Positions 22,730-24,061 of a stretch of 24,061 bases of DNA are shown piece after piece. The DNA is taken from positions 1 through 24,061 of the IMG/VR virus record IMGVR_UViG_3300034198_003540; one strand, 5' to 3'. The position numbers and the translations under genes were made by a program. The notes under the pieces were generated by a model. The model had not been told where the DNA came from. It saw only the letters and a list, made by a program, of their open reading frames with translations, and ran no database searches. Source of the DNA: a virus. Within the stretch, counting starts at the first letter, position 1. Every line of letters begins with the position of its first letter.

Positions 22730-23547
22730 CTGAAATTAACGCAGAAGATATTGATTTTGAAAACGGCGACCTTTTTGAATCTGCAATTGTTAATGGTGTT
22801 AATAAAACAAGGGATGTGATTGAGGCAGTTACAGAAGGACCAGACCCTCTGTCTCCTGAGTGGCATGATTATGTCATGTCTCAGTTCTTAGATAGCGAAC
22901 TTGTTGAAATCAACGGTGAGAAGTATCCGAACGCTTACGGCTTGAGGAGAGTTGCTGAAAAGTTGCTTGGTACAATTATTGCTACTAAGCCAGTCCAAAC
23001 TTTTATGTCGGCAGACTCAACTACCAATAGTCCGGGGCGAGTGACAGTCGTTTACGAAGTTGCTATTCGACTTTATGAAACCGGGGATGTAAAAGTCGTA
23101 GGAGATATCGCTGAAGTATTTTCTCTTAACTGCGACGATATGTTCTTAGCTTATCCTGCTGCTACAGCTTGCACTAGAGCAGAAGGTCGTTGTTTAAGAA
23201 AAGCTCTTAAACTACGATGCGTTGCTGCTGAAGAAATCACTAGAAATAAGGACGTAACAAAAGCGGTTCAGGCGGCGATTCAATCCAAGCCAACCGATGG
23301 ATCATATAATGAGGCAGACCCTATTTCATCTGCTCAAATTGGCTTGCTTGATGTAAAATGCAAACAAATGAATATTGACTTGCTTAAGTTTATTAATATT
23401 GGTGAAAAAACCTATAATAAGATTGAGGAAGTTTCTAAGAAAACGGGAAGCGTAATGATTCAACTATTAGGCGAGTATCAAAACAACACTAAGAAAGTTC
23501 CCGATAGTATTGTTGGATACGATAAAAATTGGAGAATAACTAAATGA
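22726..23547 (+). CDS. Putative single-strand annealing protein (Rad52-like group)
   Basis: A 273-aa protein whose core (about 68-170) recalls phage Rad52-superfamily annealing proteins: NAYGLRRVAEKLLG, beta strands VTVVYEVAIRLYETGDVKVV, then YPAATACTRAEGRCLRKALKL, like the TRAEGRALRKAL helix I associate with that group. The C-terminal 80 residues hold AQIGLLDVKCKQMNIDLLKF and may be a separate small domain. Acidic N-terminus (about 1-35). Annealing proteins pair complementary single strands during recombination-dependent replication, fitting the RecA-like protein, SSB and nuclease in the same window. This is my reading of the pattern, not a search result; Erf-like or unrelated families remain possible. 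Confidence 0.55.
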   Translation: MTEINAEDIDFENGDLFESAIVNGVNKTRDVIEAVTEGPDPLSPEWHDYVMSQFLDSELVEINGEKYPNAYGLRRVAEKLLGTIIATKPVQTFMSADSTTNSPGRVTVVYEVAIRLYETGDVKVVGDIAEVFSLNCDDMFLAYPAATACTRAEGRCLRKALKLRCVAAEEITRNKDVTKAVQAAIQSKPTDGSYNEADPISSAQIGLLDVKCKQMNIDLLKFINIGEKTYNKIEEVSKKTGSVMIQLLGEYQNNTKKVPDSIVGYDKNWRITK

Positions 23548-23948
23548 AATTAATTAAACACTTACAAAACTTGACCGTAGAACTTGAAGCTGATACCGCA
23601 TCGGATGCTTTTGAAGCTCTGGCTAGTACAGAAGAAGTATTTGGTAATACTAACTGTGGCGTATGTGGATCAGAGGCTCGCTTTGTAGTTCGTACAAACG
23701 ATTCTGGCGATTTCTATGAAATGAAATGCGAGAATACAAAATGTCGTGCTAGACTGTCCTTTGGTAAGCATAAGAAGGGCGGAGGTTTATTTCCAAAACG
23801 TAAAGATGGAGATAAATGGCTTGAAAACAACGGATGGGTTATTTATAAACCAGATTCTGCAAAATCAGATTCAATAAAATCATCAAGCCCGGTTGAAAAT
23901 AAAAAGCCATCTACTAAAACGTCTAATAAATCAGACGTAGACTTCTAA
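23544..23948 (+). CDS. Zinc-finger protein with SSB-like acidic tail (134 aa)
   Basis: A zinc-binding core with C38, C41 (NCGVCG), C62 and C67 (KCENTKC), flanked by basic segments (FGKHKKGGG, FPKRKDGDKW), then a Ser/Lys/Pro-rich disordered linker (about 104-129) and an acidic end SDVDF. Linker plus acidic, Phe-terminated tip is the architecture of the SSB C-terminus, which recruits partners. Probably a DNA-binding accessory of the annealing protein, with which it overlaps (ATGA). Not recognised as a named family. Last gene before the terminator. Confidence 0.7.
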   Translation: MKLIKHLQNLTVELEADTASDAFEALASTEEVFGNTNCGVCGSEARFVVRTNDSGDFYEMKCENTKCRARLSFGKHKKGGGLFPKRKDGDKWLENNGWVIYKPDSAKSDSIKSSSPVENKKPSTKTSNKSDVDF

Positions 23949-23950
23949 CG

Positions 23951-23982
23951 AAAAAAGCCCCCAGAAATGGGGGCTTTTTTTT
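23951..23982 (+). terminator. Strong intrinsic terminator
   Basis: AGCCCCC (23956-23962), a six-base loop AGAAAT, GGGGGCT (23969-23975), then a run of eight T ending at 23982. Six A precede the stem, so it can also terminate transcription from the other strand. It starts three bases after the last stop codon and ends the operon. Confidence 0.95.
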
Positions 23983-24053
23983 ATCGCTATAACTTGTCAT
24001 CGTTCGTCTTCAGTTATAGAGCGAAAGTGAGTCGCGACTCGAAACGATAAAAA
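23978..24053. other. Gene-free region with nested inverted repeats
   Basis: Outer arms TTTTTATCG (23978-23986) and CGATAAAAA (24045-24053) are perfect complements. Inside lie a second pair, CTATAACT (23987-23994) with AGTTATAG (24012-24019), and a 12-base palindrome GAGTCGCGACTC (24029-24040). Together they can fold as a three-way junction in RNA or DNA, or present operator sites. There is no coding sequence up to the window end. What it does is not evident: regulatory region of the next operon, origin or small RNA are all possible. Confidence 0.5.
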
Positions 24054-24061
24054 GGTCGCCA

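Noticed and set aside
23994-24020. Promoter TTGTCA with TATAGA after the terminator
   Set aside because: The spacer is only 15 bases and the boxes lie partly in a hairpin stem; too weak to list as a feature.
1-24061. tRNA genes, CRISPR arrays, insertion sequences, attachment sites
   Set aside because: I looked for cloverleaf-like segments, regular direct repeats and transposase motifs on both strands and saw none; a tRNA scan would be the decisive test.

Overview
The window is part of the replication and recombination region of a tailed double-stranded DNA bacteriophage, or of a prophage from one. The evidence is gene content (PhoH-type ATPase, RecA-like recombinase, dUTPase, DnaB helicase, TOPRIM primase, dNMP kinase, RecB/Cas4-like nuclease, Pol III-type polymerase, proofreading exonuclease, SSB, annealing-protein candidate). 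All genes lie on one strand, packed with ATGA-type overlaps, and many are small proteins of unknown function. The DNA is AT-rich, with good Shine-Dalgarno sites and textbook sigma-70 promoters, so the host should be a bacterium with an ordinary housekeeping sigma factor. I cannot name host or phage. No structural, packaging, lysis, integrase, tRNA or CRISPR element is visible.

Layout. (1) 1-2974: the 3' part of a phoH-like gene, which runs in from outside the window, then seven small genes, including a secreted protein and an FmdB-type zinc ribbon. (2) 2974-5875: RecA-like recombinase, a Vsr-like PD-(D/E)XK nuclease, two unknowns (one with a zinc ribbon) and dUTPase. (3) 5872-6811: a strong promoter followed by a small membrane protein, a remarkable V/Q/P/Y-only exported protein and a coiled-coil protein. 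(4) 6869-15530: the replisome, namely DnaB, primase, dNMP kinase, RecB/Cas4-like nuclease, Pol III alpha N-terminal half, a 70-aa orphan, a DEDDh exonuclease, Pol III alpha C-terminal half and SSB. (5) 15542-21968: an AT-rich glycosylation island with two GT-B glycosyltransferases, a methyltransferase-like protein, a sugar/choline nucleotidyltransferase-like protein and four poorly recognised proteins. (6) 21953-23948: a GC-richer free-standing homing-endonuclease-like gene, a putative annealing protein and a zinc-finger protein with an SSB-like acidic tail. (7) 23951-24061: a strong terminator, then a gene-free stretch rich in inverted repeats.

How it fits together. Helicase, primase, split polymerase, separate proofreader and SSB make a nearly self-sufficient fork. 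dUTPase and dNMP kinase serve precursor supply, and the recombinase, nucleases and annealing protein serve recombination-dependent replication or repair. The most unusual points are the polymerase alpha subunit encoded as two proteins with the exonuclease gene between the halves and no visible intein, several consensus sigma-70 promoters buried inside coding sequence, a glycosylation island embedded in the replication operon, and a possible beta-clamp-binding tail on the helicase. All functions are read from sequence motifs; no database search was possible.
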